Positions 1 through 5,349 of a DNA stretch of 5,349 bases are shown here, in pieces; position 1 is the first letter of the stretch; each line of letters starts with the position of its first letter. The notes under the pieces were generated by a model. The model saw nothing but the letters and a program-made list of their open reading frames with translations, ran no database searches and was not told where the DNA came from. The DNA lies in contig USIU01000092.1 of the NCBI GenBank assembly GCA_900554745.1, positions 1-5,349 on the forward strand, written 5' to 3'. This stretch comes from an uncultured Leuconostoc sp. (lineage in GTDB: Bacteria > Bacillota > Bacilli > Lactobacillales > Lactobacillaceae). Made by a program: the position numbers and the translations under genes.

Positions 1-1
1 G

Positions 2-1756
2 TCATTACTCGGCTTAATTGATGAAACGCATACAGCGATGGGCGGCCGCTTGTTGAAACAATGGGTGTTGAAACCATTACGTGTGCAGGCTGATATTGAA
101 GCACGTCTGGACCTTGTGCAGGCCTTTCAAACTGACTTTTTCACACGGGGCACGTTACAGGATCATTTGAAATCAGTTTATGATTTGGAACGTTTGGCGG
201 CACGGGCCGCGATGGGGACTATGAATGCACGTGAACTTGTGCAGTTAAAACGGTCACTGCGCGCTATTCCGGCGATCAAAGCCACTTTAGCAGAAGCTGA
301 TCATTTACTTCAGGCAGCTGGGCAACAGCTCGATGATATGGGTGATTTAGCCACCCTCATTGATGATGCCATTATGGACGAACCACCTATTAGTGTACGG
401 GAAGGTAATCTGATCAAAGCTGGTTTTGATCACAAAATTGATGACTATCGACAAGTCCTAACCGATAATCAACAATGGTTAGCGCAACTGGAGGCCGACG
501 AACGCGCGGCAACTGGTATCGGCTCTTTGAAAGTCGGTTATAATAAAAACTTTGGCTACTTCATTGAAGTCACCAAGGCTAATATTGGAAAATTGGCTGA
601 AAATCGGTATGAACGTCTACAAACCTTGACCAATGCCGAACGTTTTGTGACGCCTGAATTGAAGGCGCATGAACGGTTGATTATTGAAGCCCAAGCCAAA
701 CAAACTGAACGCGAATATGAATTGTTTGTCACGGTACGTGAACATGTAAAAGCTGAAATTGGCCGTTTGCAAACGTTAGCACAGCAAGTCGCGCGTTTGG
801 ATGTACTAGCTGCTTTAGCTGACGTTGCGGATAATCGCCGCTTTATCCGACCCGTTTTCACCACTGGTCAGCACATCACGATTGAACAAGGGCGGCATCC
901 TGTGGTCGAGTCCTTATTGCCAGCAGGTGATTTTGTGGCTAATGATGTCATGCTAGATGATCAAACCAATATCCAATTGATTACTGGCCCTAATATGGCG
1001 GGTAAATCAACTTATATGCGAGAATTAGCGTTGATTGTCATTTTGGCACAAATGGGAAGTTTTGTACCCGCAGCAGCAGCAGAGTTACCAATTTTTGATC
1101 AAATCTTTACCCGTATTGGTGCCAATGATGATATGGCGATGGGGCAGTCAACGTTTATGGTGGAAATGGCGGAAGCAAACCACGCGTTACAAGAAGCGAC
1201 GGCGCACTCACTCATCTTATTTGATGAATTAGGTCGGGGTACTGCCACCTATGACGGGATGGCTTTAGCACAGGCCATCATTGAATTTTTAACGACTCAT
1301 GTGCATGCCAAGACTTTGTTCTCCACCCATTATCATGAACTGACCGTGTTGGCTGATCAACATGCCGGTATCACTAATGTCCATGTGGGGGCGGTGGAAG
1401 ATGCCGATGGGCAATTACATTTCTTACATCAAATTCAAGCTGGTCCTGCGGATAAATCTTATGGGATTCACGTGGCGGCTTTGGCGGGCTTACCTGATGA
1501 ACTCATTGCCAATGCGACGCATATTTTAGCGCAACTGGAAAATCAAAAGTCAGTTGTGGTAACCAGTGAGTCAGCGACACCGGTGATTGCACAACCGACA
1601 CAACAGTTATCAGAACAGGTCCCGTTGTTTGATCTTGCGACAACTGATCCGTCAACACAACAATTGCTAGATCAACTGGACCAGTTGGATATTTTAAATA
1701 TGACGCCAGTTGATGCGATGAACGCATTGTATGCGCTGAAAAAAATGCGACAGTAG
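2..1756 (+). CDS. mutS: DNA mismatch repair protein MutS (5'-truncated by window edge)
   Basis: MutS is the cytoplasmic mismatch-recognition ATPase that finds mispairs and small loops and recruits MutL. The open frame runs in from base 2, before the first in-window ATG (38), and the 12 residues ahead of that ATG (SLLGLIDETHTA) belong to the conserved MutS core, so this is the last 584 residues of a protein probably near 860-880. The N-terminal mismatch-binding domain with the Phe-X-Glu motif is outside the window. Visible are core/lever and clamp helices (about residues 1-290), then the ABC-type ATPase from about 295: RHPVVE at 298, Walker A GPNMAGKST at 329-337 (bases 986-1012), signature GQSTFMVEM, Walker B DELGRGT starting at 408 (base 1223), H-loop FSTHYHEL, and GPADKSYGIHVA. 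A Gln/Thr-rich linker leads to QVPLF (539-543, bases 1616-1630), which fits the QxxLF beta-clamp-binding consensus, and a conserved C-terminal dimerisation tail. It ends 28 bases before mutL; co-transcription is inferred. Confidence 0.98.
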   Translation, partial: SLLGLIDETHTAMGGRLLKQWVLKPLRVQADIEARLDLVQAFQTDFFTRGTLQDHLKSVYDLERLAARAAMGTMNARELVQLKRSLRAIPAIKATLAEADHLLQAAGQQLDDMGDLATLIDDAIMDEPPISVREGNLIKAGFDHKIDDYRQVLTDNQQWLAQLEADERAATGIGSLKVGYNKNFGYFIEVTKANIGKLAENRYERLQTLTNAERFVTPELKAHERLIIEAQAKQTEREYELFVTVREHVKAEIGRLQTLAQQVARLDVLAALADVADNRRFIRPVFTTGQHITIEQGRHPVVESLLPAGDFVANDVMLDDQTNIQLITGPNMAGKSTYMRELALIVILAQMGSFVPAAAAELPIFDQIFTRIGANDDMAMGQSTFMVEMAEANHALQEATAHSLILFDELGRGTATYDGMALAQAIIEFLTTHVHAKTLFSTHYHELTVLADQHAGITNVHVGAVEDADGQLHFLHQIQAGPADKSYGIHVAALAGLPDELIANATHILAQLENQKSVVVTSESATPVIAQPTQQLSEQVPLFDLATTDPSTQQLLDQLDQLDILNMTPVDAMNALYALKKMRQ

Positions 1757-1784
1757 GAGGCGTGCCATGTTGCACGGACGTTAA
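1754..1784 (+). promoter_or_regulatory. mutL translation-initiation region: distant strong SD plus hairpin
   Basis: The strong Shine-Dalgarno AGGAGG (1755-1760) overlaps the mutS stop codon TAG (1754-1756). It lies 24 bases upstream of the mutL ATG at 1785, too far for normal initiation. Between them, CGTGC (1761-1765) and GCACG (1772-1776) form a perfect 5-bp inverted repeat with a 6-base loop that contains an ATG. If this hairpin folds, the effective distance from SD to mutL ATG falls to 8 bases (1777-1784), which is optimal. Phage T4 gene 25 is a known case of a hairpin shortening SD-start spacing. A rival explanation is translation of the minicistron at 1767-1784 followed by re-initiation. 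The motifs are seen directly; the mechanism is inferred. Confidence 0.55.
1767..1784 (+). other. Five-codon minicistron directly abutting mutL
   Basis: ATG at 1767 follows the AGGAGG at 1755-1760 by six bases, a near-ideal spacing. It opens a frame of only five codons (M-L-H-G-R) closed by TAA at 1782-1784, whose last base touches the mutL ATG (TAAATG). The minicistron is in the same frame as mutL, so without the TAA it would add six residues to the MutL N-terminus. It could be a leader peptide coupling mutS and mutL translation, a relic of a longer MutL start interrupted by a stop, or a fortuitous ATG inside the hairpin loop. Translation of it is not shown by sequence alone. Confidence 0.4.
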
Positions 1785-3782
1785 ATGGGAAAAATACATG
1801 AACTCTCAAATTTATTAGCGAACCAAATCGCAGCGGGTGAAGTGATCGAACGACCAGCCAGCGTTGTCAAGGAATTAGTTGAAAATGCTATTGATGCCGG
1901 AGCGACCCAAATTGATGTGGTTGTTGAAAATGCTGGTCAATCTTTAATTCGGGTTGTAGACAATGGCACAGGCATTGATCCGGAAGATGTGCCGTTGGCA
2001 TTTACGCGACATGCCACGAGTAAAATTACGGATCGACATGATTTATTCAACATTGTGTCTTTGGGTTTTCGTGGAGAAGCGTTGCCATCCATTGCGGCTA
2101 TCGCGGATGTAACGTTGAATACAACCACTGAGGCGGCGCCAGCCGGGGTGATGTATCACATCAAAGGTGGTAAGGAAGTGCAGGTGACCCCAGCTAACGG
2201 CCGCCGCGGTACGGTCATTTCAGTTCGTGATTTGTTTTATAACACACCCGCCAGATTGAAATATCTGAAACGTCCGCAAACGGAATTATCGCGTATTACC
2301 GATATTATGAATCGCTTAGCGTTGGCTTACACGAACATTGCCTTTACGGTCACGGCCGATAACCGACCACTTTTAAAAACGACTGGGAATGGGAATCAGC
2401 AACAAGTCGTCGCAGCAATTTATGGCCGCGACGTTGCGCAAAAAATGGTGGCGATTGCTGGTGAAGATGAGACATTTAATGTCACAGGGTTTGTCTCATT
2501 ACCAGAATTAACCCGCGGGTCGCGTGAATATTTGACGGTACTCATTAATGGGCGTTTTATCAAAAATTTTGCCGTTTCTAATGCGGTGATTCGTGGGTAT
2601 GGGTCCAAGCTGATGGTTGGACGTTTTCCAATGGGGGTCATCAATATCAACACCGATCCTTTATTGATTGATGTCAATGTCCATCCGCAAAAATCAGAAA
2701 TCCGCTTAGCTAAGGAAGAAGCCTTAGCGACACTACTTGTTGAGACGATTAAGCGCCGCTTAGCCCAAGAAAACTTAATTCCTGATGCCTATGATAATTT
2801 ATATGGTCAGCAACAAGTTGTCACATCACATGACCGACCAACTTCGTCAGCGCAACCAACCCAACGCGCGCCGTGGGTAACAGACCCTGCGCCTGTGGCA
2901 TCCCAATCACGTGAACCAGTCGCACCCGCTGATTCGGTGGAAATCCCGCCAGCACGGGTGATTCAGGTCACCAATCGTACCCAGCTTACCAGTGAGGCGG
3001 TACAGGCATTTGCACAAAAGTATGCCAATGAACCAGCCTTAGCGGTCTTTGAGCAACCAGCAGTTGTCAATCAGGTCACAGAACCGGCTATGCCGTACGA
3101 AGCGCCAACCAAGCAGGCCACACAAGAAACATTGGACGTGACGCCGGCGCGGCCGAGTGGCTTTCCGGACTTGGCTTACATTGGGCAAATGCATGGGACG
3201 TTTCTCTTTGCCCAAAACGAAACGGGCCTATTTTTAATCGATCAACACGCGGCCCAAGAACGGGTCAATTATGAATATTATCGTCAAATTATTGGTGACG
3301 TATCAGCTGATCAACAGCGACTACTGGTTCCCATTACGTTAAATTACGCCACGTCGGATATGTTAAAAATTGCGGATTATGCGGATGACTTAGCGGCCGT
3401 TGGCGTACATCTAGAACCGTTTGGTCCTAATACGTTAATCGTCCGTGAACATCCGACTTGGTTTGCCAAGACACAAGTGGCTGAGACCATTCAGGAAATG
3501 ATTGATTGGTTGCTTCGTGATGGGCACCTGACCGTAGCAGAATTTCGTGAACGAACGGCGATTATGATGAGTTGTAAGCGTGCGATTCGAGCCAATATGC
3601 ATTTATCAGATAGTCAGGCACGGGCTTTACTAGCCACGTTAGCACAAGCTGAAAATCCTTATAATTGCCCACATGGCCGTCCTGTGTTGACACAATTTAC
3701 TTTAACTGAGATGGAAAAGATGTTTAAGCGGATCCAAGATGCGCATGAAAAGTGGGAAACTTACGACAACCATCCATACTAA
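1785..3782 (+). CDS. mutL: DNA mismatch repair endonuclease MutL
   Basis: MutL is recruited by mismatch-bound MutS and, in bacteria without MutH, itself nicks the error-containing strand. The 665-residue protein is complete and of normal length. The N-terminal GHKL ATPase (about 1-335) shows motif I with E30 (equivalent of E. coli MutL catalytic E29) and Mg-binding N34, motif II DNGTGI at 59-64, and GFRGEAL at 94-100, followed by the ribosomal-S5-like half. A Pro/Gln/Thr-rich linker spans about 340-455. The C-terminal dimerisation/endonuclease domain (about 460-665) carries DQHAAQERVNYE at 486-497, a full match to the DQHA(X)2E(X)4E nuclease motif, QRLLVP at 511-516, which resembles the beta-clamp-binding motif of B. 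subtilis MutL, C597 in SCKRAIRA, and the metal-site CPHGRP at 628-633. Start ATG 1785 fits the family N-terminus (GKIHELSNLLANQIAAGEV), and an in-frame TAA at 1782 excludes anything longer. Initiation is unusual (see 1754-1784). Confidence 0.98.
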   Translation: MGKIHELSNLLANQIAAGEVIERPASVVKELVENAIDAGATQIDVVVENAGQSLIRVVDNGTGIDPEDVPLAFTRHATSKITDRHDLFNIVSLGFRGEALPSIAAIADVTLNTTTEAAPAGVMYHIKGGKEVQVTPANGRRGTVISVRDLFYNTPARLKYLKRPQTELSRITDIMNRLALAYTNIAFTVTADNRPLLKTTGNGNQQQVVAAIYGRDVAQKMVAIAGEDETFNVTGFVSLPELTRGSREYLTVLINGRFIKNFAVSNAVIRGYGSKLMVGRFPMGVININTDPLLIDVNVHPQKSEIRLAKEEALATLLVETIKRRLAQENLIPDAYDNLYGQQQVVTSHDRPTSSAQPTQRAPWVTDPAPVASQSREPVAPADSVEIPPARVIQVTNRTQLTSEAVQAFAQKYANEPALAVFEQPAVVNQVTEPAMPYEAPTKQATQETLDVTPARPSGFPDLAYIGQMHGTFLFAQNETGLFLIDQHAAQERVNYEYYRQIIGDVSADQQRLLVPITLNYATSDMLKIADYADDLAAVGVHLEPFGPNTLIVREHPTWFAKTQVAETIQEMIDWLLRDGHLTVAEFRERTAIMMSCKRAIRANMHLSDSQARALLATLAQAENPYNCPHGRPVLTQFTLTEMEKMFKRIQDAHEKWETYDNHPY

Positions 3783-3810
3783 CCATCGCGCCATTGCCGC
3801 GGTATAGACT

Positions 3811-3816
3811 AGGAGA
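3811..3816 (+). promoter_or_regulatory. Ribosome binding site of the DUF1456 gene
   Basis: AGGAGA lies six bases before ATG 3823, a strong SD at normal spacing that fixes the start. The 40-base gap after mutL (3783-3822) has no terminator and no convincing promoter, so read-through from mutL is the simplest reading. Confidence 0.75.
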
Positions 3817-3822
3817 GACACT

Positions 3823-4335
3823 ATGAATAATAACGATATTATCATTCGTTTACGTTACGCCCTCAATATTAAACCAGCCGACATGCTCAAAATTTTTGAG
3901 TTAGGGGGCATTACGCTTGATGAAACGCAACTGACGGCATTGCTCACCAAGCAAACGGCGGGGACACCACGTGATGAAAAGGTTGATATGCATACTTTAG
4001 AAGCCTTTATGAACGGTTTGATTATTTCACAGCGTGGCCAGAAAATTGGGGCAGATCTCAAGCCGATGCCACCAACTTTTGAGATGACAAAAGAAGCAGA
4101 TATTAATAACGTTGTCATGAAAAAGTTGAAGATCGCCATGTCTTACACCAGTGATGATTATCTCGACTTTTTAGCCACTGCGGGTATCACGATTTCAAAC
4201 AACGAATTAAGTGCGGTCTTACGCCGACCCGATCACCGCAATTATAAACCAGCCGGTGATCGCTACCTCCGTAACATTTTAAAGGGGATGGCCATGACTT
4301 ACCGACCAGAAGCTGTCAAAAAATCAGCGCGTTAA
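3823..4335 (+). CDS. DUF1456 family protein (YehS-like), function unknown
   Basis: This 170-residue protein belongs to the DUF1456 family, whose E. coli member is YehS (about 156 residues); no biochemical function is established that I know of. It is built from two related units, residues 2-72 and 94-161, joined by a Pro-containing linker (73-93). Each unit opens with an N-N-x-hydrophobic stretch followed by a basic LR/LK-x-A helix (NNDIIIRLRYAL; NNVVMKKLKIAM), then an acidic 'D-hydrophobic' helix, a glycine-marked turn (LGGITLDETQL; TAGITISNNEL), and a closing 'GL/GM' helix (FMNGLIISQRG; NILKGMAM). The second unit holds the best-conserved family stretch, LRRPDHRNYKPAGDRYLRN at 133-151. There is no signal peptide or membrane segment; it should be cytosolic and mostly helical. 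It follows mutL by 40 bases and probably shares its transcript, with ndk downstream behind a separate promoter. The neighbourhood hints at a DNA/nucleotide link, but that is inference only. Confidence 0.93.
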   Translation: MNNNDIIIRLRYALNIKPADMLKIFELGGITLDETQLTALLTKQTAGTPRDEKVDMHTLEAFMNGLIISQRGQKIGADLKPMPPTFEMTKEADINNVVMKKLKIAMSYTSDDYLDFLATAGITISNNELSAVLRRPDHRNYKPAGDRYLRNILKGMAMTYRPEAVKKSAR

Positions 4336-4340
4336 ACGTA

Positions 4341-4355
4341 TTGTAAGCGGTTTCT
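4341..4355 (+). promoter_or_regulatory. Predicted cre site (CcpA operator) over the ndk -35 box
   Basis: TTGTAAGCGGTTTCT matches every position of the catabolite-responsive element consensus WTGNAANCGNWNNCW used for Firmicutes CcpA. It contains the whole predicted -35 hexamer of the ndk promoter and lies 48-62 bases before the ATG. In that position, CcpA bound with HPr-Ser46-P would be expected to block RNA polymerase and repress ndk when preferred sugars are abundant. The match is seen directly; CcpA binding and the direction of control are inferred. Confidence 0.6.
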
Positions 4356-4369
4356 ATTCTGTGTAAAAT
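4341..4369 (+). promoter_or_regulatory. Predicted sigma-A promoter of ndk
   Basis: TTGTAA (4341-4346, 4 of 6 to the -35 consensus) is separated by exactly 17 bases from TAAAAT (4364-4369, 5 of 6 to the -10 consensus). Transcription would start near 4376, leaving a leader of roughly 25 bases before the ndk ATG at 4403. The 67-base gap between the DUF1456 stop and ndk contains no intrinsic terminator, so ndk may also receive read-through from upstream. Confidence 0.6.
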
Positions 4370-4389
4370 AGTGACAAAGCGTAAGATTT

Positions 4390-4394
4390 GGAGG
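4390..4394 (+). promoter_or_regulatory. Ribosome binding site that decides the ndk start
   Basis: GGAGG sits eight bases before ATG 4403. An in-frame TTG at 4388 would add five residues (MEEVS), but it overlaps this SD and has no SD of its own, and the Ndk family begins at the ATG residue (M-T-E-R-T-F), so ATG 4403 is the start. Confidence 0.85.
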
Positions 4395-4402
4395 AAGTAA
4401 GC

Positions 4403-4816
4403 ATGACAGAACGTACTTTTATGATGATTAAGCCAGACGGTGTGCAACGTGCCAAAGTGGGTGACATTATCCGCCGCATTGAGGCTAAAGGCTACCAAAT
4501 TGTGGCCATGAAAATGTTGACACCAACGCCAGCACTACTCGCGCAACACTATGCCGAACATGTTGATAAGCCTTTTTATCCAGATTTGGTAACTTATATG
4601 ACGTCTGGTCCAGTCGTGGCCATGATTGGTGAAGGCACGGAAGTGATTGCGGGTTGGCGGAGCCTGATGGGGGCCACGGATCCGACGAAAGCTTTACCCG
4701 GTACGATTCGTGGTGACTTAGCGCGGGCTTGGGATGCAGCTGCCATCATGAATCTGGTCCATGGTTCTGATAGTGAGGCCGCTGCCAAGCGTGAAATTGC
4801 GCTTTGGTTTGATTGA
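4403..4816 (+). CDS. ndk: Nucleoside diphosphate kinase
   Basis: Ndk transfers the gamma-phosphate of ATP to other (d)NDPs through a phosphohistidine intermediate, supplying NTPs and dNTPs in the cytosol. The protein has 137 residues from ATG 4403. All residues of the classic nucleotide site are visible: K10 (MIKPDG), Y50 (HYAEH), R86 and T92 (R-x-x-MGATDP), R103 (TIRGD), N117 and the catalytic H120 in NLVHGSDS, the family signature. Two features are unusual. Between TIRGD and the active-site Asn there are 11 residues (LARAWDAAAIM), against seven in B. subtilis and E. coli Ndk as I recall them, which amounts to a four-residue insertion beside the catalytic histidine. The chain also ends right after ALWFD, lacking the longer C-terminal tail of B. 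subtilis Ndk. The gene has its own predicted promoter with a cre site and is closed by a strong terminator, so it is probably expressed largely as a single gene. Confidence 0.97.
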   Translation: MTERTFMMIKPDGVQRAKVGDIIRRIEAKGYQIVAMKMLTPTPALLAQHYAEHVDKPFYPDLVTYMTSGPVVAMIGEGTEVIAGWRSLMGATDPTKALPGTIRGDLARAWDAAAIMNLVHGSDSEAAAKREIALWFD

Positions 4817-4824
4817 AATATCTT

Positions 4825-4867
4825 AAAAGCTTGACTGTGCTAAATGGCGATAAGTCAAGCTTTTTTT
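4825..4867 (+). terminator. Rho-independent terminator after ndk
   Basis: AAAAGCTTGACT (4825-4836) and AGTCAAGCTTTT (4853-4864) are perfect reverse complements, giving a 12-bp stem with a 16-base loop, and the stem runs into a seven-T tract (4861-4867). It begins eight bases past the ndk stop. It should end the mutS-mutL-DUF1456-ndk transcripts and insulate murB. The opposite strand offers only four Ts, so it is mainly one-directional. Confidence 0.93.
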
Positions 4868-4882
4868 GTGCAAGGTGCGTGG

Positions 4883-4910
4883 TTGGGCGCAAAGTTTGGT
4901 AGAATAGAAT
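4883..4910 (+). promoter_or_regulatory. Predicted murB promoter with two overlapping -10 hexamers
   Basis: The 11-mer TAGAATAGAAT (4900-4910) contains two overlapping TAGAAT hexamers, each 5 of 6 to the -10 consensus. The upstream one (4900-4905) is preceded by TGG, making an extended -10 (TGnTAGAAT) with no good -35. The downstream one (4905-4910) has a weak TTGGGC (4883-4888) at 16-base spacing. Either would give a leader of roughly 20-30 bases before ATG 4938. Its place directly after a terminator supports a real promoter here; which hexamer is used cannot be decided. Confidence 0.6.
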
Positions 4911-4937
4911 TAAAGATTCGGAGTTGAGAGTTAGAAA

Positions 4938-5349
4938 ATGACAATAGATAATATTACAATATTAAAAAATCAACCACTAGCGCCCTATGCCCACACACAA
5001 GTCGGGGGCGTGGTGGATTACTTAGCAATACCTAAGACACTGGCCGAATTACAGGCGTTACTCGCTTGGGCACGAGCAGCCCAATATCCGATTCATGTTT
5101 TTGGTCGCCTATCTAATTTAGTCGTGCGAAATGGTGGCCTGCGTGGCTTAGTGATTTTGCTGCACGAACTACGCAATATTGCGGTTGATGGTGAGACCAT
5201 CACGGCGGATGCAGGCGCAGATTTAATTCTCGTAACAGAAATTGCGTTACAGCATGGCTTGGCTGGTATGGAATGGGGTGCTGGGATTCCAGGCTCAGTG
5301 GGGGGGGCCATCTTTATGAATGCGGGTGCTTACGGCGGCCAAACGGATA
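4938..5349 (+). CDS. murB: UDP-N-acetylenolpyruvoylglucosamine reductase MurB (3'-truncated by window edge)
   Basis: MurB is the cytosolic FAD/NADPH enzyme that reduces UDP-GlcNAc-enolpyruvate to UDP-MurNAc, the second committed step of peptidoglycan precursor synthesis. The window holds the first 137 codons plus one base of about 300. Visible family features are the N-terminal PLAPYAHTQVGGVVDYLAIP, the FAD-pyrophosphate loop region FGRLSNLVVRNGG (55-67), the RGLVI strand, and the FAD-domain stretch AGIPGSVGGAIFMNAGAYGG (115-134). The catalytic serine and glutamate of the C-terminal part lie beyond the window. ATG 4938 is chosen because an in-frame TAG at 4932-4934 rules out anything upstream and the protein start fits the family. 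Its SD is weak: GAGAG (4926-4930) at seven bases, or GGAG (4920-4923) at a long 14. The gene appears to have its own promoter and is separated from ndk by a terminator. GRLSN where GxGSN/GNxSN is usual is the one motif oddity. Confidence 0.97.
   Translation, partial: MTIDNITILKNQPLAPYAHTQVGGVVDYLAIPKTLAELQALLAWARAAQYPIHVFGRLSNLVVRNGGLRGLVILLHELRNIAVDGETITADAGADLILVTEIALQHGLAGMEWGAGIPGSVGGAIFMNAGAYGGQTD
5300..5307 (+). repeat. G8 homopolymer inside murB
   Basis: Eight consecutive Gs (5300-5307) encode part of the conserved GSVGGA loop (residues 119-124) through GTG-GGG-GGG-GCC. The codon choice, not the protein, creates the run, since other glycine codons would break it. Such tracts are prone to polymerase slippage and to sequencing-length errors; the reading frame is intact here. 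Confidence 0.9.

Noticed and set aside
556..864. Minus-strand open frames inside mutS, mutL, ndk and murB (for example 556-864, 2420-2677, 3855-4139, 5093-5311)
   Set aside because: They lie opposite well-supported genes, and their translations (for example the Ser/Arg/Ala-rich frame at 556-864) resemble no family I recognise; they are shadows.
1671..1690. Near-perfect palindrome CAACTGG-A-CCAGTTG (1673-1687) near the end of mutS
   Set aside because: It falls in codons of the repeated Asp-Gln-Leu stretch of the conserved MutS tail, has no T tract and at best a 6-bp, 3-base-loop hairpin; coding repetition explains it.
3783..3822. Possible promoter (TATAGA at 3803-3808) between mutL and the DUF1456 gene
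   Set aside because: Only 4 of 6 to the -10 consensus, no extended -10 and no -35 at suitable spacing.
4354..4371. Small inverted repeat CTATT...AATAG around the ndk -10 box
   Set aside because: Only five AT-rich base pairs, too weak for a terminator and likely by chance; the cre site and promoter explain the region better.
4388..4402. Upstream TTG start giving a 142-residue Ndk
   Set aside because: The TTG overlaps the SD that serves ATG 4403, has no SD of its own, and the added residues are not part of the Ndk family.
4876..4891. TGCG...CGCA stem before the murB promoter
   Set aside because: Four base pairs with an 8-base loop and no supporting symmetry; not distinguishable from chance.
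1..5349. Search for an undescribed system, mobile element, tRNA or CRISPR
   Set aside because: All genes but DUF1456 are recognised core functions, gaps are short and explained by regulatory sites, and no repeats, integrase, toxin-like small ORFs or RNA folds were found.

Overview
The window is a compact, all-plus-strand stretch of a Gram-positive bacterial chromosome, almost certainly of the order Lactobacillales. The organism call rests on MutS/MutL of the methyl-independent Firmicutes type (MutL with an endonuclease motif, both proteins with sliding-clamp-binding motifs), on strong AGGAGG-type ribosome binding sites, on a perfect match to the Firmicutes CcpA operator (cre) consensus, and on a moderate GC content (mid-40s percent by eye). 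A Weissella/Leuconostoc-like member of the group is my best guess from protein wording and gene order, but I could not test it.

Layout. 2-1756: 3' two-thirds of mutS, whose 5' end lies outside the window. 1757-1784: an unusual mutS-mutL junction holding a strong Shine-Dalgarno sequence, a five-codon minicistron and a small hairpin. 1785-3782: complete mutL. 3823-4335: a DUF1456 (YehS-like) protein of unknown function made of two related repeats. 4336-4402: a promoter with an overlapping CcpA operator. 4403-4816: ndk, nucleoside diphosphate kinase, starting at ATG 4403. 4825-4867: a strong intrinsic terminator. 4883-4910: a promoter region. 4938-5349: 5' part of murB, cut by the window end. 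No stretch over 300 bases lacks a gene.

How the genes work together. MutS recognises mismatches and MutL is the ATP-switched endonuclease that nicks the strand to be repaired. The two are adjacent and probably co-transcribed, with DUF1456 following 40 bases after mutL. Ndk balances nucleoside triphosphates, including the dNTPs used in repair synthesis, but it has its own predicted promoter and probably its own carbon-catabolite control. The terminator after ndk separates this block from murB, a cell-wall precursor gene with its own predicted promoter.

I found no mobile element, CRISPR array, RNA gene, phage gene or evident novel system; this is a core chromosomal region. The points most worth a second look are the cre/promoter overlap at ndk, the mutL translation-initiation region, the orphan DUF1456 protein in a repair/nucleotide neighbourhood, and an insertion next to the active site of Ndk.
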